Shown here piece after piece: positions 1 through 10,184 of a DNA stretch of 64,000 bases. The position numbers and the translations under genes are program-made. Below the pieces are notes generated by a model that did no database searches, was not told where the DNA came from, and was given only the letters and a program-made list of their open reading frames with translations. This DNA is from Leptobrachium leishanense (lineage: Eukaryota > Chordata > Amphibia > Anura > Megophryidae), in the NCBI GenBank assembly GCA_009667805.1, contig CM019066.1, forward strand, positions 328,829,119 through 328,893,118, written 5' to 3'. The first letter of the stretch is position 1. The number at the start of each line of letters is the position of its first letter.

Positions 1-1473
1 CACTGTAACAAAAAGTTCAAACACATTACTGTTGTATCACAACAGCCAGGGAGAGCTCTAGGGTCACTCACTGGTGTACACAGGAATAATATTCAGGGAT
101 TTATAATGGCATAAACTCCCCGTGCAGTAAAGATATTAGTTGTTACTGTAATTTCCATACACAGGCACAAACAGATATTATTTTTATATTCTATTTGTAG
201 TTTTTGGAAGCTGCATTGCTAATAATCTCTTTATGATCACTACAAATCCCCATAAGCAGGAGATCTCACAATTTTTACTATTTAGCATTATCACAGTTAT
301 CTTATTTGACACAAAAGCCATTTCCGCCTGTATGCTGATAATGCAGACCCTGTGTGACTGTAAGAAAGAAGATAAGTGCAGGCGCTAAAAATATTATTTT
401 TAAATGGTATACTTATTACTAAACCTCCTTAATGCAACAGAGAGGAGGGGGGGGGGGGGTTGTGATATGAAGCTTCACTGGAAAAATAAACACAATAGAA
501 ACCCTCTTAAAAACAGTTTGTGCCACAAAGAGTTGCAAAAAGGCTTTTTTTGCAGCCCTGTGTGACATTGTGTAAGATAAGGGACAATGTCTAGATTTCA
601 GAATCATAAAACCTTAAACGATCAAACTTGCATTATTTAATTTTTTTAACTATGTCAGAACAGCAATCTCTGGCCAAAGTTTCTATTTTACACTATGTTT
701 AATTGTTAACTTTCCAGCCCGTGTTTCAAATTAATGTTACGATAAAAAAATTTCAACAAAAATCGCTTGGTAATGAGGGGTTAAGGCAGGATTAGTGTGC
801 CCCCTGTAGAGAAATAAAACCTACTGTGAGAATTCACTCATGTCCCTTAATACTGCAAAACAAGCTGCAAAGAGCTGCCTCAAACCTCATTCTAACAAAA
901 AGTTCAACAAACTTTGCTGCTGCATTACAATAACAAGGGCTAGGGCAGAATACAGGGAGAGCTGCGGGGTAAGTCAGTCCTGTACAGGGATAGGTTACAG
1001 TGGGCTATAATGACTAAAAAACCCTGTACAGTACAAATGCAAGGTGTTACTATAATTTCCATATACAAAATTTATGCCAACATACATATATTTGTGTATT
1101 GTGTTGATGTTTTTTGGAAGCTGCATTGCTAATCTTCTCATTATGATCAAAACAATTCAGCAAGAGGGCAAAGGCTTATCATTTATTATCTAATTACATT
1201 TATTGTATTTGACACAAATGCCATTTTTGCCTGCATGCTGATAATGTAGACCTTGCGTAAAAATGTGCAAGATAAGTGACACCTATTAGAGCTCAGAATC
1301 TTTCATTCCAACAATATTTCTGTAAAGGATGAAAGAATACGTGAAAAGTTAAATATCAAGCAAAATTTTATTGTACCCTGTGTTGTTTACTTCATATCCC
1401 ATGTTTGAAATAATTTTATGGTTTTTTTTTTGGTTTTTTGTTTACAAAAAGTGCTTGGTAGTGAAGGGGTTAA
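1..1473. repeat. Diverged tandem pair of a ~0.9-kb repeat
   Basis: Two similar stretches follow one another. AACAAAAAGTTCAA occurs at 7 and 894, TTTTTGGAAGCTGCATTGCT at 201 and 1111, and GACACAAA followed by GCCATTT at about 308 and 1211. Both units finish in a G-run plus TTAA (781-784 and 1470-1473) after a similar CGCTTGG/TGCTTGGTA(A/G)TGA string. The first unit carries about 200 extra bases, around 380-540, that include a long G-run. The GGGGTTAA ends resemble TTAA-type (piggyBac-like) element ends elsewhere in the window, so the unit may be an old non-autonomous element; that is inference. No coding potential is seen. Confidence 0.6.
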
Positions 1474-1496
1474 CGTCCAATTTTATTTTTGACATC

Positions 1497-2668
1497 ACTG
1501 TTATTTAGAGACAGCCGATCTGGCCCTGAAGATGCACCGAACAGTGAATTGTCCCATACGGGGCCATTTGGCTATTCAGAGAGCAGGCAGGTTGCCAGAT
1601 TTTGGCGAACTGCCAGAAAGTACGGTGCCTGATTGAAGGCAGTGAAATCCCCCAAAGAGAAGCAATGGTTAATCTATTCAGAGAACACCGAACAGCAGTG
1701 AAAAGTTACCGAAACGCCCTGATGTTCAGTGGTTTCAGTTGGCAGGTTTATTCACTATTCAGGCGAATCTCATAGGTATTAGGCTAGGGTCAGACTGAGG
1801 CAGTGCGAACGCGCGTGCAGGCGCACATAATTACGGCCGCACTAGCAGCAAATGCCGGGCAATGACGGCCAATATACGAAGTACGGTCGCACAAAAGTCC
1901 GGCTGCGCAACGCAAGTGGAAAACGAACGCATTTTGTCGAGAACGTAAAACCACTAGTACGGTTGTACAGAGTGCGCTGCGTCCGCTAGCGGCGTGTGTG
2001 CGTGAATTGGAGATGTCAGACACTGCTAATGTCCGGCCAACATAACGTCCAGATGCACAAAGTGTTTTATTGATGATCCGTACAAAATCACGGCCGCAAA
2101 TGCGCATCGTATGACCGCTATCGCGTACTCCGTGAAAAAATACGTCCATTCGTTCGAACGTACTTTTTCACAGACAACGCGAAAATGCGTTCGTCTGACC
2201 CTAGCCTTAGGCTTCAATGTTAAAAATATTCCCATTTTTTATTCAATATCTAGTAAACCATTTATTCTTTTAATCTGCAGCGAAAAAAGTCTCTTTATTT
2301 ACTGATTTTGTTTTAGGATCGTTTAGGCATTTTTCTGGATTTTTTGCAGCAAAAATTTTTCCCATTTTTTTTTTAAAACTGTTTTTCTTTTTTCTGTAAC
2401 AGACCTTTTTATTATCATTCATAGGATTTTATATGTTAATTCCAGACATTTTAGTTCAGTATTTTTTTTGCAAACAGCAGTTCAATTTCGACATTTTCAA
2501 TTATATTGTATTTTGTTTTATTTATTTTTTACCCTGTTCGTCAGCTCGTCGGCTTTTTCTGGCGGCTGGTTTGCGCTGTGATTGGCGGCTCGTCTGCTTA
2601 TTCTGGCGTGTTAGGTGTGTTTTTTGGGGCGGTTACGGCGGACTTTCGGTGCTCTCTGAATAACCCCC
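1497..2668 (+). mobile_element. CAGGGTTATTC-family non-autonomous element, copy 1 (carries a nested MITE)
   Basis: The left end is a degenerate GTTATTTAGAGA and the right end is CTCTCTGAATAACC, forming an inverted pair. The inside shares a long core with copies at 12690, 43075, 51299, 56399 and (reverse) 54906 and 60188: a segment reading TTCGCCAAAT-like, then CCCATAGG(C/T)TTCAATG, then a T-rich part with CTCTTTATT and CTGTAACAG, then a GC-richer end. A second element (1782-2206) is inserted in the CATAGG/CTTCAATG segment. No transposase is encoded; superfamily is unresolved because flanking duplications are not clear. Confidence 0.65.
1782..2206 (-). mobile_element. PIF/Harbinger-type MITE (GGCTAGGGTCAGAC family), nested
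   Basis: Ends are GGCTAGGGTCAGAC and GTCTGACCCTAGCC, flanked by TTA on both sides (1779-1781, 2207-2209). The inside is CpG-rich with GTACGG, GCGCAC and GCGTTC strings. It is the same family, reversed, as 2974-3400, 3614-3993 and 34530-34956, and the same orientation as 54063-54489. A TTA/TAA duplication with no coding capacity fits PIF/Harbinger MITEs. The host element's uninterrupted form is seen at about 51590, which confirms that this is an insertion. Confidence 0.75.
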
Positions 2669-2973
2669 TAAGCGCTAAATTACAATCTTCCCGCAAACAT
2701 TTGCGCCGGTGCAAAAACGCATTAACGCGAGGGTTAAAATCTTTTGCCATACTACATGCCGTATGCCGAATGCCATATTACATTGTCAGTGCAACAAACG
2801 TGCGTAATCGTCTACCGCGGGTGAACCTGCCCGAACGCTGCGCGAGCTTACTGTACGTCCCGCGTCCTATACTTAACATTGTGAGCGCAAATGCGTTTGT
2901 GCGCTGGTACGCGGATGATATTACAATCTATGCGCAGGAATTAATGCGCGCGCTTAATTTTAGCAACTCCTAA

Positions 2974-3400
2974 GGCTAGGGTCAGACGAAAGCATTTTTC
3001 CCCTCGAACGTGAAAAAGTGCGTCCGAACACATTGACGTATTTTTTCACGGAATGCGCAAAAACGGTCAGACGATGCGCATTTTCGGGCGTGATTTTGTA
3101 CGGATCGTCAATAAAACTCTTTTTGCGTCTGGACGTTATGTAGGCTGGACATTAGCAGCGTCTGACATCTCCTAATCACGCACACACGCCGCTATGCCGC
3201 AGCTGCGCACTCAGTACGTCAGTACTAGCGGTTCAGCGTTCTCCAAAAAATGCATTCAAATTCCACTTGCGTTGCACGGCCGGACTTTTGTGCGGCTGTA
3301 CATCGTATATTGGCCGTCATTGCCCGTCATCTGCTGCTAGTGCGGCCGTAATTATGTGCGCCAGAACGCACGTTAAAAGTGAGCTGGTCTGACCCCAGCT
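2974..3400 (+). mobile_element. Nested GGCTAGGG-family MITE (first of two)
   Basis: It starts GGCTAGGGTCAGACG after TAA (2971-2973) and ends GGTCTGACCCCAGC before TTTAAAGCTGG. The uninterrupted site, read in reverse at about 53830-53850 in the sister element, is GCAACGCCTAAAAGCTGG, so the insertion duplicated TAA. Length is about 427 bp, equal to the copies at 34530 and 54063. Confidence 0.75.
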
Positions 3401-3613
3401 TTAAAGCTGGTGTTAATGGCAAATCTGAACGACCTGGCCGAACCCAAATACACCAGCCCAAAAAAAATGCAGCAAAGTATAGTTACACATTCTACTCATA
3501 CCCAAACAATAAAATGGAGAAGTTGTGTGTACATTTATTATTGCTGCAGCATATATGTTCAGATTGACTTTGACAGGTGCAAAAACTTAATGTGAGATAA
3601 TTGTGGTTCTTAA

Positions 3614-3993
3614 GGCTAGGATCACACAAATGCATTTTTCGCATCGACCGTCAAAAAGTGCGTCCGAACGCATTGACGTATTTTTTTTACGGTGGACGCA
3701 AAAGGGGTTAAACGATGCGCATTTTCGTGCGTGTTTTTTTACGGATTGTCAATAAAACACTTTTTGCGTCTGAACGTTATGTAGTCCTGACATTAGCAGC
3801 GTCTGGCGTCTCCTAATCACGCACACACGTCGCTATGCGGACACAGCGCACTCTGTACGTCAGTACTAGCGGTTCTACGTTCTCGAAAAAATGCGTTCGT
3901 TTGCTGCTTGCGTTGCACGTCATTTGCTGCTACTGCGGCCGTGATTAAGTGCGCCTAAACGCACGTTAAAAATGCGTTAGTCTGACCCCAGCC
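3614..3993 (+). mobile_element. Nested GGCTAGGG-family MITE (second of two)
   Basis: It starts GGCTAGGATCACAC after TAA (3611-3613) and ends GTCTGACCCCAGCC before TTA (3994-3996). The sister element at 53390-54555 has the empty site, in reverse AATCAGAATTAAGAACC, so the target was TTAATTCTG with TAA duplicated and one later substitution. It is about 47 bp shorter than the other copies because of internal deletions. Confidence 0.75.
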
Positions 3994-4494
3994 TTATTCT
4001 GATTGGCTGAATCACTTGGAAAAAACTGTGCGCACACTGATTTCTGCGCGCAACGGAACTGCGCAAGCATTTGTGCGCGTCCAGATTACGCGCGTTATTG
4101 CTCGACGGATGAAAAAATGCACAAGGACTGTAATTTCAGCGGTGATTTGCGCGCGTAAACGTTTAACGCTTGGTGCACAAATTCACGCATTGAGCGTGCG
4201 TTTATGCGTGAAGACTGTCATTTAGCCCTAAGTGTTTAGAAAGCATATAAAGAGCATAAAATAATTAATCTCAATCCAACAGCGCCACCTGCTTGATGCT
4301 TTATTGCAAGGCATGCTTTAAATCTACCCATCCACATTTTTGTATCTTTAAAAATAGCTAACAATAATACTTACGATACACTGGCTTGTCAAACTAATGT
4401 GCATCAACACGGTGGGGAAACTTATATATATATTTATTAGCGGTTTGCATTCTGACACATGGGAAGTTCATTTATTACTATCAATATTTATAAA

Positions 4495-4676
4495 CAGGGT
4501 TATTCAGAGAGCGGTGAAAAGTAGGAGAATGGCTGGAGAATGGAAAATTATAGGTCAAAATATCCAAACCAGAAAAATTCTCCCTTTCATCTCACTTTCC
4601 AAATCAGCTATTTTGACCTAGAATTTTCCATTCTCCAGTCATTCTCCTGCTTTTCACCTCTCTCTGAATAACCCTG
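4495..4676. mobile_element. 182-bp palindromic element, CAGGGTTATTCAGAGAG ends
   Basis: The outer ends CAGGGTTATTCAGAGAG and CTCTCTGAATAACCCTG are exact inverted repeats. The arms continue inward: AAGTAGGAGAATGGCTGGAGAA pairs with TTCTCCAGTCATTCTCC. The middle contains TAGGTCAAAATA and TATTTTGACCTA. The copy at 35669-35850 has the same 182-bp length and structure. It shares its terminal motif with the larger CAGGGTTATTC elements but not their core. Confidence 0.7.
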
Positions 4677-4744
4677 ATAGTACCAATATGTTCAGCAGCT
4701 CTTTTACAATAACCAATGGGAACGAGACAAAATTAAAACAGAGG

Positions 4745-5035
4745 ACCAGAAACCAGAGGTGTAGAGGGGCCTGGTCAGAGGAGTTTATAATCTAGAAGAG
4801 TTGGGGTGTAGGAAGAATTAATGTTACAGGAATGGTGAGGACATGGAAGGGTCCTCAGTCATGATGTGGGGGTAGGTGAGAAGGATCAGTCAGTAAGTAT
4901 CAGTAATGTGGTGTGCGAACCTGAAGAGATGGGTTTTAAGGGATTTCTTGAAGGCCCGAAGATTTAGTGGATGGTCTGATAAACTGAGGTAGGTCAATTC
5001 ACAGGCCCAGAGCTGCGCTTGAGAAGTCTTGCAGG
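4745..5035 (-). mobile_element. L2-type LINE 3' fragment
   Basis: The plus-strand text matches the pattern of the inverted L2 tail at 10357-10772: GAGTTTATAATCTAGAAGAGTTGGGGT corresponds to its ACTCACAATCTGGGAGGGTTGGGGT, and GGGTTTTAAGGGA...GAAG and GCTGCGCTTGAGAAGTCTTGCAG correspond to TTTTAAGGGAGCGTTTGAAGG and GCTGCGCGTGAGAAGTCCTGCAG. It is diverged and lacks the terminal microsatellite. Confidence 0.55.
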
Positions 5036-6098
5036 TAAGATGAAACGTTGTTTGCCGATGTTCGAATCTTCCTATCTAGATAACCAACGTTTATCTTGGT
5101 TGTAACAGCGGTTATTTAACGGTCGCTTGCAACAACGTTTAACAGCAATTGATGAATAAAACCTATACACCCTAACACTAACGGTTAACGCTCACCTGCG
5201 TGAGCACTACCGTTAGCTGCGGTATCTACCGCATATTACAATCCAAACGCAAACGGGTTAAAAAACCCGCTTGGTATCTTGCGCTCCTCTGCGCAAGGTT
5301 ACTGTACTTTGCGCTCCCTATACTTAACATGGGGAGCGCAAAGTGTTAATTAGCGCTGGTATTACAAAGTCCCAGCGCTCATTAACGTCTGGCTCTGGTT
5401 AGCAAAAAGTTACCCAGAGCCAGAACCTGGTTTTAACGGATTCCGCTTCTGCAGAATCCATTAACACCAGGCGAAAAAATAAAAAAACAGAACGCATACT
5501 CATCCTCTGTCCCGTGGCGAGGACCGCAGCTCTGCTCGCCTCCTCCGGCCGGCGGGAGCAGGGAAAGACTGGGGGAAAAAGTCCCCCCAGTCTCTCCCTG
5601 CGTATCACTACGCCGACTGGCCGGATCTCACGAGGCGAGATCCGGCTGGTCATGTGACCGGCAGGGGGGAGCTCAATGGAGTCCTATCCATTGAGAGGAT
5701 GTGCGTGGCTGCGCTTAGCAGCATTGTGGCATTTTCCATAATCAAATACCACCATAGGGTGGTTTTAGGTGGAATATACCATCAAATTCTATGGAACATA
5801 TGATGCTATGTTTTGTGAGCGTTTATTTTATACGTAAAACTTTGATGTGTGGGAATTATCACCCTAAATGTTTTTTCTATTGTTTTAGTTATATTCCCTT
5901 TTTTTACCTGAATAAGATGGACGTATGCATTGCTCGGTGGGATAGGAGTAGGTGTGATTGGTTAATAGGATGACCTTACTTAAGCACCTGTCTTATGGGT
6001 TGTCAGGTCTGTAACTTGGCCAAGAAACAATGCGGTGCAGAATTCAGTCGAACTCTTACAATATTGAGTAAATCGTAATTTAAACACGAATTATAGTA
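5036..6098. other. Non-coding stretch with GC-rich inverted repeats (5050-5720), then nothing recognised
   Basis: 5050-5420 resembles the inside of the GGGCCC-ended MITE family (CTATACTTAACAT beside AGCGCAAA also occurs at 2870 and, reversed, near 53935). Several short palindromes occur, for example GGCTCTGGTTAG...AGCCAG around 5390-5420 and CGGATCTC...GAGATCCGG at 5622-5645. It is probably a diverged MITE without readable ends. From 5760 to 6098 I see nothing beyond AT-rich unique sequence. Confidence 0.35.
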
Positions 6099-6106
6099 GA
6101 TAGAAG

Positions 6107-6889
6107 TAGGGATGTGCGTTTCGGCTTTCAGAATTTCGGAATTTTCACGAAATTTCCTGATTTGTGTTTTCGGATTCGGCCGAATTTCCGAATCGGGTCG
6201 GACCCGAAAACCGATAGATCCGAAAAGTATTCCGAGCCAAAACGAAAAATTTCGGATTTTTCGAATGGACTTGAAATGTGTCAAATCGAAATTTATTTTT
6301 GCTCTATTCATGATTTCGGTTCCATTCGTGATTTCGGTTCCATTTCGGTAATTCTGGAGATCGTATATTTAACTATTATCGGTTATATCGCTGATTCTGT
6401 AAATTTTGTATTTGTAAATGCGTATCACTTGTTTCTTGTGGCATTCGGGTCAGTTTAGCGTTTTTTAAATCGTTTTGTTCATTTTTTTTGTTCCTTGGCT
6501 TTCATACCATTTTAATATGATTAAATAAAGTTGTGAAATGTATATTCAATTATTCATAAGAAAAAAAGGATCTTTATTTAATAAAAAAAAACACGATAGA
6601 ATCGCCAGAATTATCGTAGACACTTTGAAACGAGGAGAACAGACGTTCCGAAAAAACGAAAATTTCCGAAATTTCCGAAAAGTCGATACAAAAAACGAGC
6701 AAAGTGACCCGAAAATACGAAAAATGGTTGATATTCCGAAAAAAAAATGTACACGAAAAACGATCCGAACCGATCCGAATCGAAACAGAAATCGGTCGAA
6801 ACGAGCCGAATCGAAAAGTTTAAACATCCGAACAAATCGAACCGAATCGAACCGAATCGAACCGAAAAAAAAATCGGTGCACAAGCCTA
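6107..6889. mobile_element. Non-autonomous hAT element, TAGGGATGTGC ends
   Basis: Ends are TAGGGATGTGC and GCACAAGCCTA, with 8-bp flanks GATAGAAG (6099-6106) and GGTAGAAG (6890-6897), 7 of 8 identical. Both subterminal regions are packed with TTTCGGA / CCGAAA pentamers that could fold together. The structure (8-bp duplication, TAGGGATG start, CGAA-rich subterminal repeats) parallels the hAT elements at 17512-24122 and 58469-59192. There is no transposase; the open frames are pentamer artefacts. Confidence 0.75.
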
Positions 6890-6897
6890 GGTAGAAG

Positions 6898-7458
6898 TGC
6901 TTGAGGAGGATTAGGGGACACAAAAGTGGATGTGAAGATTTTCAGTGGGTAGGATTTTTTTTCTAAAAGATGGCCTTTTCAAATGACAGAAATACTGCTT
7001 GGAGGGACTGAAATCCAAACGGAGAAGTTGGAAATAAATAATGGATTGTAAATTCTGAAAATGCTTGTTTTTACCTGAATTTATTTAGTTAACTTTAAGA
7101 ATAAAACACAATTGAATGTCCCTTTAGCAATCAGTGTGTGAAAACTCTGCGAACTAACAGCAGATGGCGCTATATTACTTAATACTTTATTAAACTTTAG
7201 AAACCATATGTCTCAGCTTCACGTTTCGCACGGTATGGCTGCTTTTCTTATGATAACACAAATTTGTAAACTTCTCCTGTTAACCTGAGAAAAAGATTTT
7301 TCACAAAAAGATAAATCCACACAGTGGCAGGAGAAGCTTCACTGTGAGGCTTCTGCTTCTGTTTGGAAATTTCTGTTTTGAAGCACCAACGTTTGCCGAA
7401 GTTGTAAAGGTAGTGATTTTTGTCAATGTGTGCAACTTCAGCAAACATGAGTGTTTGC
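6898..7458. other. No gene or repeat recognised
   Basis: AT-rich sequence between a hAT element and a TTAA element. Short open frames on both strands have no recognisable similarity and no splice or promoter context that I can support. Confidence 0.4.
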
Positions 7459-7462
7459 TTAA

Positions 7463-8322
7463 CCCTTTCGCTGCTGAGGCTTTTCCCACCCCTGTGCTGA
7501 GGTCATTTTTACTGGTTTTGCTCATCATGTTTAAACGTGTTTTGAAGGCTTATTTTAGTATATGACCCAGACATATTATATATCGTTCTTTCCGTCAGAC
7601 TCGGCAGATTCAGAATATGTCATTATTATATGTATACGTCATGACCTGTCTGTATATTATAACAAAAAATGCTATAAAATATGATTTTTCAATAATTTAC
7701 AATGTGTAAAGTGTTTTTTTTTCACACTTTAACATGCGAGCAATTGCGGTTATATTTTGTATGGGGTGCGCTTGTTAAAAAAATTAGAGATGGGGTCTCG
7801 TTACATTTTTTTTTGGGGAAAATTACACGATTTTTAACAAACGCACCGCATACAAAAATTGTTAGTGCAGCATCATTGTTCACATTATAATTGAAATGGG
7901 AACAATATTGCTGCATTAACAAACCAAAACAAAGAAAAAAAACTTGTTTTTTTTTTTTTTATAATTTTTTTTAAAATATTTTTTTATTTTTATTTTTAAT
8001 TTTTTTTTTTTACTAACTTTTTTCACATTCAAGTTTGGTATCGTTGGAACGGCCATGCTCTGGCCGATCCAACAATACCAAACTTTAACCCCTAGCTGCC
8101 ACGGATCGGGAGGTAGGGGATTCATTGGAATCCCCTATCTCCACTATTGGTGGCAGTTAGGGGTTAACTCCAGGACTGGCGTCATCGTGCTATGCACGAT
8201 GACGCCAGTCCTCAGGGGGAGTTCCCAGAGGCTTGGCCGACATCCAAGATGTCGGCCAGCTCCGGGAAAGGATCACGAACCGGCGCTTTTCAGCGCCGAT
8301 TCGTGATCCGGCTCCCCAGGGG
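7463..8322 (+). mobile_element. TTAA-flanked (piggyBac-type) non-autonomous element with a hairpin-rich right half
   Basis: It begins CCCTTTCGCTGCTGAG after TTAA (7459-7462), the same start as the element at 39624. Shared internal text with that copy includes ATTATATGTATACGTCATG and GCAGCATCATTGTTCACATT. A TTAA occurs at 8323-8326 after CAGGGG, taken here as the right boundary, but another TTAA-bounded hairpin follows, so the true end may lie near 8384. TTAA duplication plus CCCT ends fits piggyBac-like MITEs; Kolobok elements also use TTAA and cannot be excluded. Confidence 0.6.
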
Positions 8323-8395
8323 TTAATGCCAGGTACCATTTGGAAGGGCAGGCTGTGCCCTTCCAAACGGTGCCTGGGTTAAAAATGTATGCTTT
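8033..8395. repeat. Array of six consecutive hairpins
   Basis: Successive palindromes: TTGGTATCGTTGGA pairs with TCCAACAATACCAA (8035-8081); TTAACCCCTAGCTGCCA with TGGCAGTTAGGGGTTAA (8085-8167); AGGACTGGCGTCATCGTGC with GCACGATGACGCCAGTCCT (8171-8213); GGCCGACATC with GATGTCGGCC (8235-8259); GGATCACGAACCGGCGCT with AGCGCCGATTCGTGATCC (8270-8310); and CCAGGTACCATTTGGAAGGGCA with TGCCCTTCCAAACGGTGCCTGG (8329-8378). Related palindromes occur in the other TTAA elements. Confidence 0.8.
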
Positions 8396-8689
8396 AAATT
8401 TGGCTAAAACCAAATTTGGATGCTCTGCATCTGGCCGAGGCCAAATTGGACGCGCCAGGCCCAAAATGGAGCATCAATTTCTTATCTAGTTTTGGAAATT
8501 AGGGTTAGGGTTGGAAATTTGGGTTAGGGTTACAAATAAGGCTTAAGGTTACAGTTCTCCAGGGAGCACCTTGTTTTCATAGCAGCACAGAATACTAAGA
8601 TTTATAAAATCTTATGCTGTCCTCGAAAGCAAGTGGGCTTAAACGCCATTCTGTGGCAAAGCACGTCCTGCAATTTTCTGGCTCTTCTC
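8396..8689. other. Spacer with short telomere-like runs
   Basis: Contains AAATTTGG inverted pairs (8395-8417) and, at about 8497-8535, degenerate TTAGGG repeats (TTAGGGTTAGGG twice). Two or three copies are too few to call an interstitial telomere array. No gene is seen. Confidence 0.4.
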
Positions 8690-10180
8690 CGTCCACTTGT
8701 CCATTCCAGTGGCCTTTTTCTTTTGGCATTTTTTGGGTGCCATGCCGGGCTATTTTTCCTTTGCCTTTTTTTCTGGCGTTGTGTCCGGCTCTGTTTCCTT
8801 TGGCCTTTTTCAGGCGGCAAGCCAGGCCATGTTTTTTTTTTTACCTTTTTTGCGGTTACCGAGCCAGGCCATGTTTTTTTATGCCTTTTTTCAGGCACCG
8901 AGCCATGGATTTTTTTCCTTTGCCTTTTTTCGGGTGCTGAGCTGTGCTCTGTGTTCTCTAGTCTTTTTTAGTTTTTTTGAGTATCGAGTCATGCACTATT
9001 TTCCTTGGCCTTTTTTCAAGCACAGAGCAGGGCACTTTTTTCCTTACTTTTTATTTGGGCGTCGAGGCTGGCCATTTTTCTATTTTTGGGCATCGAGTCA
9101 GGCCATGTTTACTTTGCTTTTTGCTGGAGATGACCCGGGCAATGTTGGTTTTTCTTGCCTCTTTTTTGGGCAGCAAGCCGGGGATTGATTTATTCGGCCT
9201 TTTTTATTACTATATTACTTGGCCATTTCTTGGGACCCGACCTGGGCCCTGTTTCCTTTGGCCTTTTTTTCATGCACCGAGCCAGGCCCTGATTTACTTT
9301 GTCTTTTTTCAGGCGCTGAGACGGGCCCTGTTTTCCTTCAACTTTTATCAGAAGCTGAGCCGGGCCTTGTTTCCTTTGGCCTTTTTCAAGCACTGAGCCT
9401 GTTGTTCTTGGCCTTTTTGTAGGCCCCGTGTTGGCCCTTGTTTTCCTTGGCCCTTCTTCTTCAACTTTTATCAGGAGCCGCGCTGAGCCTTGTTTTTTTA
9501 CCTTTTTCAGGCACTGAACTGGGCCCGGCTCGGGGCTTGAAAAAGTCCAGTTTCCTTTGGCCTTTATCGGGTGCCAGGCTGCGCCCTGTTTACCTTGGCC
9601 TTATTTAGTGTGATGAGCCAGTCCCTGTTTCCTTTGGCCTTTTTGGGCGCAGAGCCAGGACCTGATTCCGTTGGCCTTTTTTAAGTGCCAAGCCGGGCTA
9701 ATTTTCTGTGGCTTTTTTTGGGAGCCGAGCCTGGCCCTGTTTCCTATGGCCTTTTATCGGGCACTGAGCCAAGTCCTGTTTTACCTGACCTTTTTCAGGC
9801 GCTGAATCATGCGCTTTTTCCTTTGGCTTTTTTAGGGCGCTGAGCCGGGCGATGTTTACCTGGACCTATTTTTGTAGCACCGAGCTGGGCCCTGTTCTCC
9901 TTGGCCTTTTTTTTTTGGGTATCGAGCCGGGCCCTGTTTTCCTCTACTTTTTTTGTGCACTGAGCTGGGCAGTTTTCCTTAAACTTTTTTTGTGTATTGA
10001 GCAAGGCCTTGTTTACCATAGCTTTTTTCGGGTGTCGAGCTGAGCCCCTCTTCCTTTGGCCTTTTTTTGGGTGCCAAGCTGTTTCCTTTGGTCTTTTTCA
10101 GGCTCGAGCCGGGCCCTTTTTCTTTTTGTCTTTTTTGGGTGCCAAGTCAGACCCTGTTTCCTATGGCCTTTTTTGGGTGC
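8690..10180. repeat. Degenerate minisatellite, ~40-bp unit
   Basis: About 35 imperfect copies of a unit of the form TTTCCTTTGGCCTTTTT, then CAGGC(A/G)C(C/T)GAGCC, then GGGCCCTG. Copies vary in the length of the T-run and by point changes. All frames on both strands stay partly open because the unit has few stops, so the many overlapping open frames here are not genes. Confidence 0.85.
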
Positions 10181-10184
10181 CAAG

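Larger units (their letters stand above)
2672..4228 (-). mobile_element. GGGCCC-ended Harbinger-type MITE, copy 1, carrying two nested MITEs
   Basis: The element is flanked by TAA (2669-2671 and 4229-4231). Its ends, GCGCTAAATTACAATCTTC and GAAGACTGTCATTTAGCCC, are diverged forms of the ends of the copy at 53390-54555, of which it is the reverse complement. The shared inside includes the CTGCAGCATATATG segment and the AACACCAGC segment. Two GGCTAGGG-family MITEs sit inside at 2974-3400 and 3614-3993; the matching sites in the 53390 copy are empty. The GC-rich flanks read open in places (for example 2506-2973 and 4016-4225) but this is base composition, not a gene. Confidence 0.75.

Noticed and set aside
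2506..2973. 155-codon frame
   Set aside because: It runs across the border between two transposons and has no domain; CpG-rich composition keeps it open.
6538..6894. Basic 118-codon frame with Arg-Asn-Glu repeats
   Set aside because: Created by CGAA/CCGAA pentamers at the hAT element's right end.
8497..8535. Interstitial telomere repeat
   Set aside because: Only two to three TTAGGG units at a time; within chance for a T/G-rich spacer.
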